A DNA stretch of 6,936 nucleotides, taken from positions 1-6,936 of the forward strand of contig JAQGOW010000198.1 of the NCBI GenBank assembly GCA_028293405.1, in the 5' to 3' direction. A program made the position numbers and the translations under genes. The notes below the pieces were generated by a model, which saw only the letters and a program-made list of their open reading frames with translations, made no database searches and had not been told where the DNA came from. This stretch comes from Verrucomicrobiales bacterium (GTDB taxonomy: Bacteria; Verrucomicrobiota; Verrucomicrobiia; Limisphaerales; Palsa-1400). Below, one piece after another: positions 1-5,853 of this stretch. Positions within the stretch are counted from its first letter, which is position 1. The number at the start of each line of letters is the position of its first letter.

Positions 1-1514
1 GCCGTGGCTGATACAATCGAAAGCAACGACTCTGAACCCCCAAACATATAAGCCGCACCCGTCCCGCGACCAATCGGTGCCGCTGGAGTGCCCACTAAAA
101 TTCCTTGTGTCCCGATTCCGACAGAAAATCCAAACTGAAAATTGTCACTGACCTGCGGTTGTGGCAGTTCCTGTTGTTCAAACCACCCATCATTTTCGAT
201 CCCATTCGTCGCGGACGCATTGGTCAACTCCAGTCCGTTCGGCGCAGCCGAAACGTTGTTCGCCGCGAACACATCGCTGCTAACAAACAAATTGCTTTGC
301 GCTAAAAAAGTCGGCGGAGGCGTCAGCGAATTTGTCGGAGCAAAAGCGTTCGTGGTTGAAAACGTGTTGGTCTGAGCAACGACAGTGTTCGTCGTAAAAA
401 TTGCGTTTGTGCCGACAAAAACATTCGTTTGCGTGAACACATAAGCCGCGCCCACTCCGCTGACGTTGTTCGAACTCTTCCCTACCGCTCCAATCACCGC
501 GCGCGTCCCTTGCAGCGCGATGGAAAAACCGAAAGCATCCCCATTCGTCCGATCGCTCGGTACCAATTGCGTTTGGTTCGTCCAAAAATTCCCGTTGCGC
601 AGAAACGTATAAACCGTGCCGCCTTCACTCGTAAGCGGCGCACCGACCAACGCCGTATCCTGATCCATCGCCACTGAGAACCCAAACTGCCCGCCGTCAT
701 TAAAATCGTTCGGCAACAATTTTTGTTGGAAAATCCACGGCGCATCAAACGGAGCCAAGTTCGTGCGCGTGTAGACGTAAGCCGCTCCCGGCGCGATGGC
801 AAAAGTATTCGCATTCCCAACAATCGAACTACTTGCGCCGGCGATAAGCGTCTCACCACTGATCGCAACCCGCTGGCCGAAAAAAGAATTGTTCGTCAAA
901 TCCGTCGGCAAAAGTTTCCCGCTTAATTGCCAACCGATGGCAGTCAGGTCAAAAACATAAACCGCTCCATTATTTGTCGCGCCCAGGTCACTGTGAAAAC
1001 TCGACCCGATCACCACCGATTGCCCGCTAAGCGCAATCGAAACACCAAAATTATCTCCACGTTGCCCGTCGGGTGCGGTCAGTCTCGCTTGTTCTCCCCA
1101 CACCCCGTTCGTGAGTTGGAAAATATATACCGACCCGAAACCGGCAGTGCCTGGATTGGTGTTAAACCCCGGCGCACCAATCGCGAGCAAATCATTGTTG
1201 ATCGCCACCGCGACTCCGGCCAAATCGTTCGTCGTCGCTTGAACTGGCACAAGCTGCTGCTGAAAAATCCAGTTCGTGCCGAACTTGCTGTAAACGTAAG
1301 CCCCCCCAATTTGCAACGCCGATTCAGGCGCCCCGACCACCGCATTCGTGCCGCTCACCGCAACGGCATAACCGAAAGCCTGGTTCAAGTGCGGATTGGG
1401 CGGCAGCAAAACCATTTGCGTGTCCACCACTTCGGCGCTCCCTGTGCGCGCCAAAAATATCAGCGCCATCGCCCACCACACCACAACCACTAAGCCTGAC
1501 GTTGGTCGCTTCAT
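1..1514 (-). CDS. Exported FG-GAP-repeat beta-propeller protein, 3' end cut by the window edge
   Basis: The frame is open from an ATG at 1514 to base 1, giving 504 visible residues with no stop; the C-terminus lies outside the window. Residues 1-27 look like a Sec signal peptide: Lys2/Arg3, a hydrophobic core from about 8 to 21, and a likely cut after GSA. Seven FG-GAP-type repeats (FG...VA..G....VGAP, then G.AYVF and a W-rich strand) start near residues 47, 98 (degenerate, LAG instead of FG), 156, 212, 277, 328 and 461. This fits a seven-bladed propeller outside the cytoplasm. The 133-residue gap between the last two repeats, against the usual 51-65, shows an insertion of about 75 residues. 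The visible end (SIVSAT) matches the linker before the Ig-like module of the upstream paralogue (VIISAT), so the missing part probably holds that module. The start is supported by an AGGGGGAAC ribosome binding site directly upstream. DxDxDG calcium loops are not evident. Ligand and role are unknown; surface adhesion or glycan binding is a guess. Confidence 0.9.
   Translation of the reverse strand, partial: MKRPTSGLVVVVWWAMALIFLARTGSAEVVDTQMVLLPPNPHLNQAFGYAVAVSGTNAVVGAPESALQIGGAYVYSKFGTNWIFQQQLVPVQATTNDLAGVAVAINNDLLAIGAPGFNTNPGTAGFGSVYIFQLTNGVWGEQARLTAPDGQRGDNFGVSIALSGQSVVIGSSFHSDLGATNNGAVYVFDLTAIGWQLSGKLLPTDLTNNSFFGQRVAISGETLIAGASSSIVGNANTFAIAPGAAYVYTRTNLAPFDAPWIFQQKLLPNDFNDGGQFGFSVAMDQDTALVGAPLTSEGGTVYTFLRNGNFWTNQTQLVPSDRTNGDAFGFSIALQGTRAVIGAVGKSSNNVSGVGAAYVFTQTNVFVGTNAIFTTNTVVAQTNTFSTTNAFAPTNSLTPPPTFLAQSNLFVSSDVFAANNVSAAPNGLELTNASATNGIENDGWFEQQELPQPQVSDNFQFGFSVGIGTQGILVGTPAAPIGRGTGAAYMFGGSESLLSIVSAT
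318..428 (-). repeat. Six-copy Thr-Asn hexapeptide repeat inside the interrupted propeller blade
   Basis: Within the FG-GAP protein starting at 1514, residues 363-399 consist of units that each begin Thr-Asn. They start at residues 363, 369, 375, 382, 388 and 394. Five units are six residues long and the third is seven. Examples are TNVFVG and TNAFAP; the pattern is T-N-x-hydrophobic-x-x. The unit is about 18 bp, and the copies are diverged at DNA level, so this is an old or protein-level repeat rather than a fresh slippage tract. A looser Asn/Ser/Ala-rich stretch continues to about residue 434. The insertion sits between the AYVF strand and the W-containing strand of the sixth repeat, so it would project from a blade loop. 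Confidence 0.75.
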
Positions 1515-1573
1515 TGTTCCCCCTGCAATTCAATTCGATGTTCAATACACCGTTCAAACGGCTTCAGGGGAAC
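1512..1573 (-). promoter_or_regulatory. Leader with inverted repeat overlapping the RBS of the partial FG-GAP gene
   Basis: On the minus strand the ribosome binding site CAGGGGGAAC (1525-1516) ends one base before the ATG at 1514. About 40 bases upstream in the transcript lies GTTCCCCTG (1573-1565), which is its reverse complement except for one extra G in the binding site. Folding would give a stem of nine pairs with one bulged base that covers the whole site. A small internal hairpin (CCGT/ACGG with a TTGA loop, near 1561-1550) could sit inside the loop. This arrangement would lower translation unless opened. The sequences are seen directly; a regulatory role is inferred. Confidence 0.45.
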
Positions 1574-1626
1574 GTCAACCAGTCAAACGGCTGCTGCAGA
1601 AAGTACGCGCTAAGACGAAGAACGCC

Positions 1627-1659
1627 TAAGGGAACCCCGCGTCACGCGAGATCCCCTTA
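1627..1659 (-). terminator. Strong hairpin downstream of the complete FG-GAP gene, terminator-like
   Basis: Read on the minus strand, TAAGGGGATCTCGCG and CGCGGGGTTCCCTTA are separated by a TGA loop and form a 15-position stem with 12 Watson-Crick pairs and three G-U wobbles. Beyond one mismatch, two more pairs are possible. On the plus strand the three wobbles become A-C mismatches, so the structure is built for minus-strand RNA. It starts 27 bases after the stop codon of the gene that ends at 1687. The sequence that follows (GGCGTTCTTCGTC) is only weakly T-rich, so it may be an imperfect intrinsic terminator or an mRNA 3'-end stabiliser. Confidence 0.55.
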
Positions 1660-1686
1660 CGCTAACCGCTCTGGAGGACTGTTGGT

Positions 1687-3279
1687 CTACTTCCGTTGAT
1701 CATGCGGCACCGTAACCGTGACATCGCGTCGCGCTGTATTGCCGAACGAATCAGCGCAAAGAACCGTGATCGTATACACCCGATCGGTTTTGATGTTCCC
1801 GGCCCGTTCGGCGCGCAATAGCAACGTCAAATCACCGGTGATGATCCAATCCGGCGAAGTGTTGCCATCACCTTTGCCATTGATCGGCTGGTTGCTGCGG
1901 ACGCCTAAGATCACGCACGACACAAAGCTCCCCGTCGCGTTTACGTTGATTGTCACCGGCACCAATTTATGATTCGACGGCCAGAGCACATTGGGAGTCG
2001 CCGTTGCGCTTATAATTACCGGCAGGTTCGTTTCGCCTGGCGCAAAAATGTAAGCGGCGCCGGCGCTCGGGAACTGCGTGCTGTCGAAGGGCGCTCCAAC
2101 AATAATTCCGCTGGCGCCAATATCGACCGCACTCCCAAACTCCGCCAGAGTGCTCGGGTCAGTCGCCGCAATTTGCTGCACCAGGATCCAACTTGTCCCC
2201 TGCAGTTGAAAGATGTCCGCGCCACCGGCAAACGTTTGCCCATTTATTACCCGACCCGGCGCACCAACGACCATGGTTCCATTCAAGATCGAAATCGAAC
2301 TGCCAAACCCTAACACGGAGTTCGTTACGCCATCCGCCGCTTGCAGTTCCTGTGTCGGACTCCACGTTGACCCGGACCGATGGAAAACAAAAGCCGCCCC
2401 TCCGAGAAGAGGACTGGTCAGGCCGGGCGCACCTACGACCGCCGTATCACCCTCCAACGCCACTGCTTCTCCAAACTCGTCCGCTGAATGCGGGTTAGAA
2501 GGCGTCAACATCTGCTGCAAAGTCCAGGTCGTTCCCGTTCGCACAAATACATAGGCGGCGCCGAACATGCCTTGCCCGCTCGCTCCAACGAGTAATGTGT
2601 TCCCGTCGATCGCCACCGCTGAACCGAAGTCAGCCAGGGGCGTGCCAGTCGGCGCGGCGACTTGCGCCTGGAAATTCCAACTCGTGCCGTTGTTCGTGAA
2701 TATCGAAACCGTTCCGCGCCCAGGCCCGGTCGGATCCTGAGGATTGCTCACCGCGATGGTGTTCCCGCTGATGGCAACGGACGAACCAAACCCGTCAATC
2801 GCAAATTGCGTAGGGGCAGTTTGCGTCAGTGTCTGCTGCAAAACCCAAGTTCCGCCAATCAGCCTGTAGATGAACACCTGCCCAGCGATCTGGTCTCCCT
2901 CGCAGCCGATCGGTTGGCCCACCACCAATATATTATTTTGCATAGCGACCGATTCTCCAAACAAGTCGCCGTCGCCACATGGCGGCGCAGGATCGGTAAG
3001 CTTCTGCGTTTGCACCCAATTCGTTCCAACGAGCGTGTAGGTGTAGACAGATCCATTCGTCGGCCCCGGCGCTCCGACGGCCGCGAGTCCGGAATCGATA
3101 GCAACGCTCGTCCCAAATCGTAGTTGCGCCTGGTTGTCGCTCGCGGTCAGTTTTGTCTCTGTACTGACTACAGGCGCCGATCGGCTCGACGGAACCGCCA
3201 ATAGTAAACAAAACAGTACAACAAAGTTCGAAACTGTTTTCCATCTGATGTAAGGCTTACGCAGTGTTAAATGTGTCAT
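1687..3279 (-). CDS. Exported seven-bladed FG-GAP propeller protein with C-terminal Ig-like module
   Basis: This gene encodes 530 residues. The ATG at 3279 was chosen over an upstream in-frame GTG (3372) and ATG (3342) because GGAAA lies six bases before it and it directly opens a signal peptide: basic residues Arg7 to Lys14, hydrophobic core 19-30, likely cut near SRSA (residue 35). Seven FG-GAP-type repeats start at 55, 107, 164, 218, 269, 325 and 381, spaced 51-57 residues, enough for one complete propeller; FGSAVAIDGNTLLVGA is a typical unit. Residues 421-527 form a separate Ig-like module with LWPSNHK near 432, NGKGDGN near 467, DWIITG near 477, LLLRAER near 486 and VPHDQ at 524. Two cysteines (455, 508) could form a disulphide, as could Cys101 and Cys126. 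No membrane anchor or sorting tail is visible, so the protein is probably secreted or periplasmic. It is a diverged tandem paralogue of the next gene downstream. The ligand is unknown. Confidence 0.92.
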   Translation of the reverse strand: MTHLTLRKPYIRWKTVSNFVVLFCLLLAVPSSRSAPVVSTETKLTASDNQAQLRFGTSVAIDSGLAAVGAPGPTNGSVYTYTLVGTNWVQTQKLTDPAPPCGDGDLFGESVAMQNNILVVGQPIGCEGDQIAGQVFIYRLIGGTWVLQQTLTQTAPTQFAIDGFGSSVAISGNTIAVSNPQDPTGPGRGTVSIFTNNGTSWNFQAQVAAPTGTPLADFGSAVAIDGNTLLVGASGQGMFGAAYVFVRTGTTWTLQQMLTPSNPHSADEFGEAVALEGDTAVVGAPGLTSPLLGGAAFVFHRSGSTWSPTQELQAADGVTNSVLGFGSSISILNGTMVVGAPGRVINGQTFAGGADIFQLQGTSWILVQQIAATDPSTLAEFGSAVDIGASGIIVGAPFDSTQFPSAGAAYIFAPGETNLPVIISATATPNVLWPSNHKLVPVTINVNATGSFVSCVILGVRSNQPINGKGDGNTSPDWIITGDLTLLLRAERAGNIKTDRVYTITVLCADSFGNTARRDVTVTVPHDQRK

Positions 3280-3532
3280 AGTTAGTTTCCGGCAAGCCTT
3301 CGTTTCAGATGAAAGCTCGCAGGCGGCCTGACTTTTCCCCATGAAAGCGTTCGGCGAAATTGGGCGAAGCACGGCAATTGACTTCGTGCGAAGAAGTAGC
3401 GGGAACCGCGCAGTTGTTTTAGCGTCCCCTCAGGTTTTCACAACCCGCCCGGAGCGCGGCCTTCAGGCGGCTTCACCGTCGAAATGAAGTAACCGTTTGA
3501 ACTCTCATAGGCATTGAGTCCGCATCCCCCCG
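3280..3532. other. Non-coding gap between the hydrolase operon and the FG-GAP pair
   Basis: No convincing gene is present in these 253 bases. The in-frame upstream extension of the FG-GAP gene (3280-3372) has no ribosome binding site or signal-peptide character and is read as leader. GGAAA at 3290-3286 is the likely ribosome binding site for the ATG at 3279. A GC-rich palindrome lies at 3456-3471. Since the gap is much longer than those inside the operon, the FG-GAP gene probably has its own promoter here. The best hexamer pair I see (TTGTGA, 16 bases, TAAAAC on the minus strand) is weak and I do not call it. Confidence 0.5.
3456..3471. repeat. GC-rich imperfect palindrome between genes
   Basis: GCGGCCTTCAGGCGGC reads almost as its own reverse complement: seven-base arms with one mismatch around a two-base centre. 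A wider pairing, CCGCC at the 3446 side with GGCGG at 3466-3470, is an alternative fold. It lies about 60 bases after the stop codon of the esterase gene and has no T-tract on either side. It could be a copy of a dispersed intergenic palindrome or part of a 3'-end structure of the operon mRNA. One window cannot show whether it recurs. Confidence 0.35.
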
Positions 3533-4627
3533 CTACTTTCCCTTCAAATGCCCATCCATCCAAGCGAGCGTTTTCTGCCACATCTCCGGCAAATAAACAT
3601 GCCCAAGCCCGGGATACACAATGCTCTGAAAATTATCCGCCTTCCCATAAACCGCGTAAGCCTCTTTCGCCTTCGATTCCAGTACGCGAATCCCATCAAT
3701 CGGCGACCCACCATCCGCATCGCCCGTCATGAACAACGCCGGTCGCGGCGCGAGATTGCAAACGACCGCTTCCGTATCGAAGTGCTCCAGCATGCCCGGC
3801 ACAAAATAATAAATCCCGTGCCGCAACATTGCATCGTGCTCGAGAATATTTTGGTAACGCGTAAAACACGCCACGTTCACGCTCGTCTTGATGCGATCAT
3901 CCAAAGCCATCAACCACCACGACCGCGTCGACCCCATACTCATTCCCGTCACGCCGACGTTGTTTGTATCCACCTCCGGTCGCGATAACAAATAATCCAG
4001 CGCCATCTCATCATCGCGTACGATCATCCCCCAAAGACAGCGCCCGTACCACAATTGAAATTTCGACGCGCTCAGCTCTCCGCTACCTTTTTCATTCGGC
4101 GCGCCCGTCGGTCCGCGTCCGTTGCGTTCGCCGAAACAATACGCATCAATCGCGAGCAACACATAACCGCGCTTCGCAAAAGTCGGGCCCGGCTCCTCCG
4201 GCGTGTGCACCTTATGAAAAACCTCTTCCTTCCCGATCGCATACTCGCCGCCGTGCCAATGATTGTAGAGAATCGCCGGCGCCTTCCCGCTGACATTCTT
4301 CGGCAAAAACAAATAACCCGGCACTGTCGCACCTGCGCCATTGTCGAATTCGAACTTCTCCAAAAAATAATCCCCGCGATCCTCTCGCGAAATTGTTTTC
4401 ACAACCGGCACCTTCGGACGCGGCGGCAAATTACCGAGCAACTTCCAAAGCTGCGCGCGTATCCCGGCGCGCTGCTGCTCCCACTGCTTCACGTCCGACG
4501 GAATCTTCAGCTCCGGCACCTTATGCGCGTGCTCCATCCAAACCTTGGAATAATTCACGTTCGTTTGTGACATGACGCCGCCGACGGTAAGCAGCAGTAA
4601 AATGGCCGGTTTGACGAGAAAACGCAT
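3533..4627 (-). CDS. Secreted alpha/beta-hydrolase, acetyl-xylan-esterase / dienelactone-hydrolase-like
   Basis: The 364-residue protein most likely hydrolyses an ester outside the cytoplasm. Residues 1-20 form a short signal peptide (Arg2, Lys6, core AILLLLTVGGV, cut near S20). The alpha/beta-hydrolase fold is shown by HWHGG at 123-127 (oxyanion-hole region), LLAIDAYCFGER at 157-168, the nucleophile elbow GMSMG with Ser230, the acid region TGDAD with Asp305 (or Asp303), and GLGH with His343. The acid assignment is by position and is not proven. Conserved stretches such as the one around RYQNILEH (257-264) and APRPALFMTGDADGGSP match the secreted hydrolases often annotated as acetyl xylan esterases (Abhydrolase_7-like) in planctomycetes and verrucomicrobia. 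The ATG follows the stop of the sialidase-like gene by seven bases and has no clear ribosome binding site, so translation is probably coupled. Deacylation of a glycan is plausible, but the acyl group and substrate are unknown. Confidence 0.88.
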   Translation of the reverse strand: MRFLVKPAILLLLTVGGVMSQTNVNYSKVWMEHAHKVPELKIPSDVKQWEQQRAGIRAQLWKLLGNLPPRPKVPVVKTISREDRGDYFLEKFEFDNGAGATVPGYLFLPKNVSGKAPAILYNHWHGGEYAIGKEEVFHKVHTPEEPGPTFAKRGYVLLAIDAYCFGERNGRGPTGAPNEKGSGELSASKFQLWYGRCLWGMIVRDDEMALDYLLSRPEVDTNNVGVTGMSMGSTRSWWLMALDDRIKTSVNVACFTRYQNILEHDAMLRHGIYYFVPGMLEHFDTEAVVCNLAPRPALFMTGDADGGSPIDGIRVLESKAKEAYAVYGKADNFQSIVYPGLGHVYLPEMWQKTLAWMDGHLKGK

Positions 4628-4634
4628 AACGGGA

Positions 4635-5792
4635 TTAGTGCGGGTTTATTTCCAGAATCGTGCCTGCGATGTGGCAAATGTCTTGCTGGCTGTGGATGTA
4701 ATACACCACTAGGGCGCGGTCTTTCGAAAGCATCGTCGCCCACGGATATCCCAAGTCGCCCTGCGTGCCGTCGTCGCGCAAAACGATTTCCGGCCCGTTC
4801 CAATCTTTGCATTCAGCATCCAAAACTCGAGCCCGCACACCAAATGGCGCGTGGCGATAACCGTAAATCAACAAGACGCGATCGTCCGGCAGGTGCAGCG
4901 CGTAGTGCGGATGTCCTTGAAAACCGGCGTCCTGCCACTTGGTAAAAGTTTTGCCGTGATTGGTCGAGCGCGCCACCACCGTGTGATCGTCGAACCCTTC
5001 CGTCCGTATGAACGCCACCAGATCGCCGTTGGGCGTTTCGTAAATCGAAGTTTCGTTAAAAGTAATGTTGGGGTCGGCCGCCACCGGGCAGGAGTAGTTC
5101 CAGGTCTTTCCTTTATCTGGCGAAATCATCAAGTGAACCGACGTATGCACGCCATCGGTCGCGCGTTTCGAAGCCACCACCCAATACAATCGCCCATCCT
5201 TTCCTTCGCACATCGCACCGCGATTGTAAGCCGGCACCACCCGCCCAAAGACATCTGTCGTGCTATCGCCGGGCGTCGCTGGTGGTTCGATCGGCGCCTC
5301 CCAACGATGACCGCCGTCCATCGACCGAACCAGAAACCCACCCAGGAACGAATAATTGCCGTGGTAAAAAAGATCTTTTTCTTTCTCAGTTTTCGAAGAC
5401 GTCAGGCACCAACCGTAACTGGTGCACACAATCGTCCCATCGCGCAACTGCACCATGCAGGGATCTTGCGAGCCGCCGAACGGATGCGCAAAAATCAGTT
5501 CCGGTTCTGACCACGTCTCGCCGTTGTCGCGCGAGCGCACCAGTTCCAAATAACTATTGGCATCCGTGTGAGTAACAGCATTGAAACCCATCAACTTCCG
5601 GTTCGGCGCTCGTCGAAACGCGACCAACAACTCGCCATCAGGCCGACGAACAATCGACGGGAACGAAGAATAAAATTTGTCGTTTTTATAAACAACAATG
5701 TCGCGAAGTTTTTTGATGCCGGCAGATGATTCGGCTTGAGCGCTAGAACACGCCAGCAACGCGACGAGCGCGCAGGAAAAAAAGCGGTGCAT
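4635..5792 (-). CDS. Secreted sialidase-like BNR/Asp-box beta-propeller protein
   Basis: From the ATG at 5792 the protein has 385 residues. The same frame is open to 5882, but that longer form would overlap the DUF362 gene by 29 bases and bury the signal peptide, so I prefer 5792. Residues 1-20 (MHRFF, hydrophobic core, SAQA) are a signal peptide; LLAC at 12-15 could alternatively be a lipobox. Four Asp-box-type motifs lie at 87-94 (SRDNGETW), 157-164, 224-231 and 276-283 (Asn replaces Asp in the last), the mark of the six-bladed sialidase fold. Other family-like stretches are FNETSIYETPNGD with Glu247, Arg263, YGYRHAPFGVRA at 310-321 and DLGYP at 346-350 followed by Tyr364/Tyr365. The usual FRIP arginine near residue 43 is a serine, so true sialic acid cleavage is uncertain; another exo-glycosidase activity is possible. 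AGGAA lies 15 bases before the ATG, rather far. The gene is probably co-transcribed with its neighbours. Confidence 0.87.
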   Translation of the reverse strand: MHRFFSCALVALLACSSAQAESSAGIKKLRDIVVYKNDKFYSSFPSIVRRPDGELLVAFRRAPNRKLMGFNAVTHTDANSYLELVRSRDNGETWSEPELIFAHPFGGSQDPCMVQLRDGTIVCTSYGWCLTSSKTEKEKDLFYHGNYSFLGGFLVRSMDGGHRWEAPIEPPATPGDSTTDVFGRVVPAYNRGAMCEGKDGRLYWVVASKRATDGVHTSVHLMISPDKGKTWNYSCPVAADPNITFNETSIYETPNGDLVAFIRTEGFDDHTVVARSTNHGKTFTKWQDAGFQGHPHYALHLPDDRVLLIYGYRHAPFGVRARVLDAECKDWNGPEIVLRDDGTQGDLGYPWATMLSKDRALVVYYIHSQQDICHIAGTILEINPH

Positions 5793-5799
5793 GCCCGTA

Positions 5800-5819
5800 G
5801 TCAGTAGTTCCTGGCTGAC
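5800..5819 (-). promoter_or_regulatory. Possible ribosome binding site displayed in a small hairpin
   Basis: On the minus strand, GTCAG and CTGAC (five pairs) flank a ten-base loop that holds AGGAA. The stem ends seven bases before the ATG at 5792. Closing this stem would bring the otherwise distant AGGAA nearer to the start codon. A five-pair stem occurs often by chance, so this is a weak call. Confidence 0.2.
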
Positions 5820-5853
5820 GGTTTTGCAATCACAACCGGTCCGTGGAAGCCGA

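Noticed and set aside
213..431. CRISPR or tandem DNA repeat in the Thr-Asn region
   Set aside because: The periodicity is at protein level inside an open frame, the DNA copies are diverged, and there are no spacers.
927..1493. Plus-strand open frame of 188 codons
   Set aside because: It lies opposite the FG-GAP gene, is rich in Arg, His and Pro as expected of an antisense shadow, and has no domain or signal. The minus frame shows clear repeats over the same bases.
1515..1626. Promoter for the second FG-GAP gene (TTGACG near 1578 to 1573, minus strand)
   Set aside because: The -35-like hexamer is good, but the nearest plausible -10 (TGTATT) is 23 bases away and no acceptable -10 lies at 16-18 bases. 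Promoter consensus in this phylum is also not certain.
2662..3123. Plus-strand open frame of 153 codons
   Set aside because: It is antisense to the complete FG-GAP gene and shows no conserved motif.
3394..3538. Ten-base inverted repeat AAGTAGCGGG / CCCGCTACTT flanking the gap
   Set aside because: The arms are about 125 bases apart and one overlaps the end of the esterase gene. There is no target duplication or mobile gene, so chance is a sufficient explanation.
4055..4570. Plus-strand open frame of 171 codons
   Set aside because: It is antisense to the esterase gene and very Arg/Leu-rich, a shadow of the coding strand.
4851..5510. Plus-strand open frame of 219 codons
   Set aside because: It is antisense to the sialidase-like gene, whose Asp boxes and signal peptide are unambiguous. 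The plus-strand product has no recognisable pattern.
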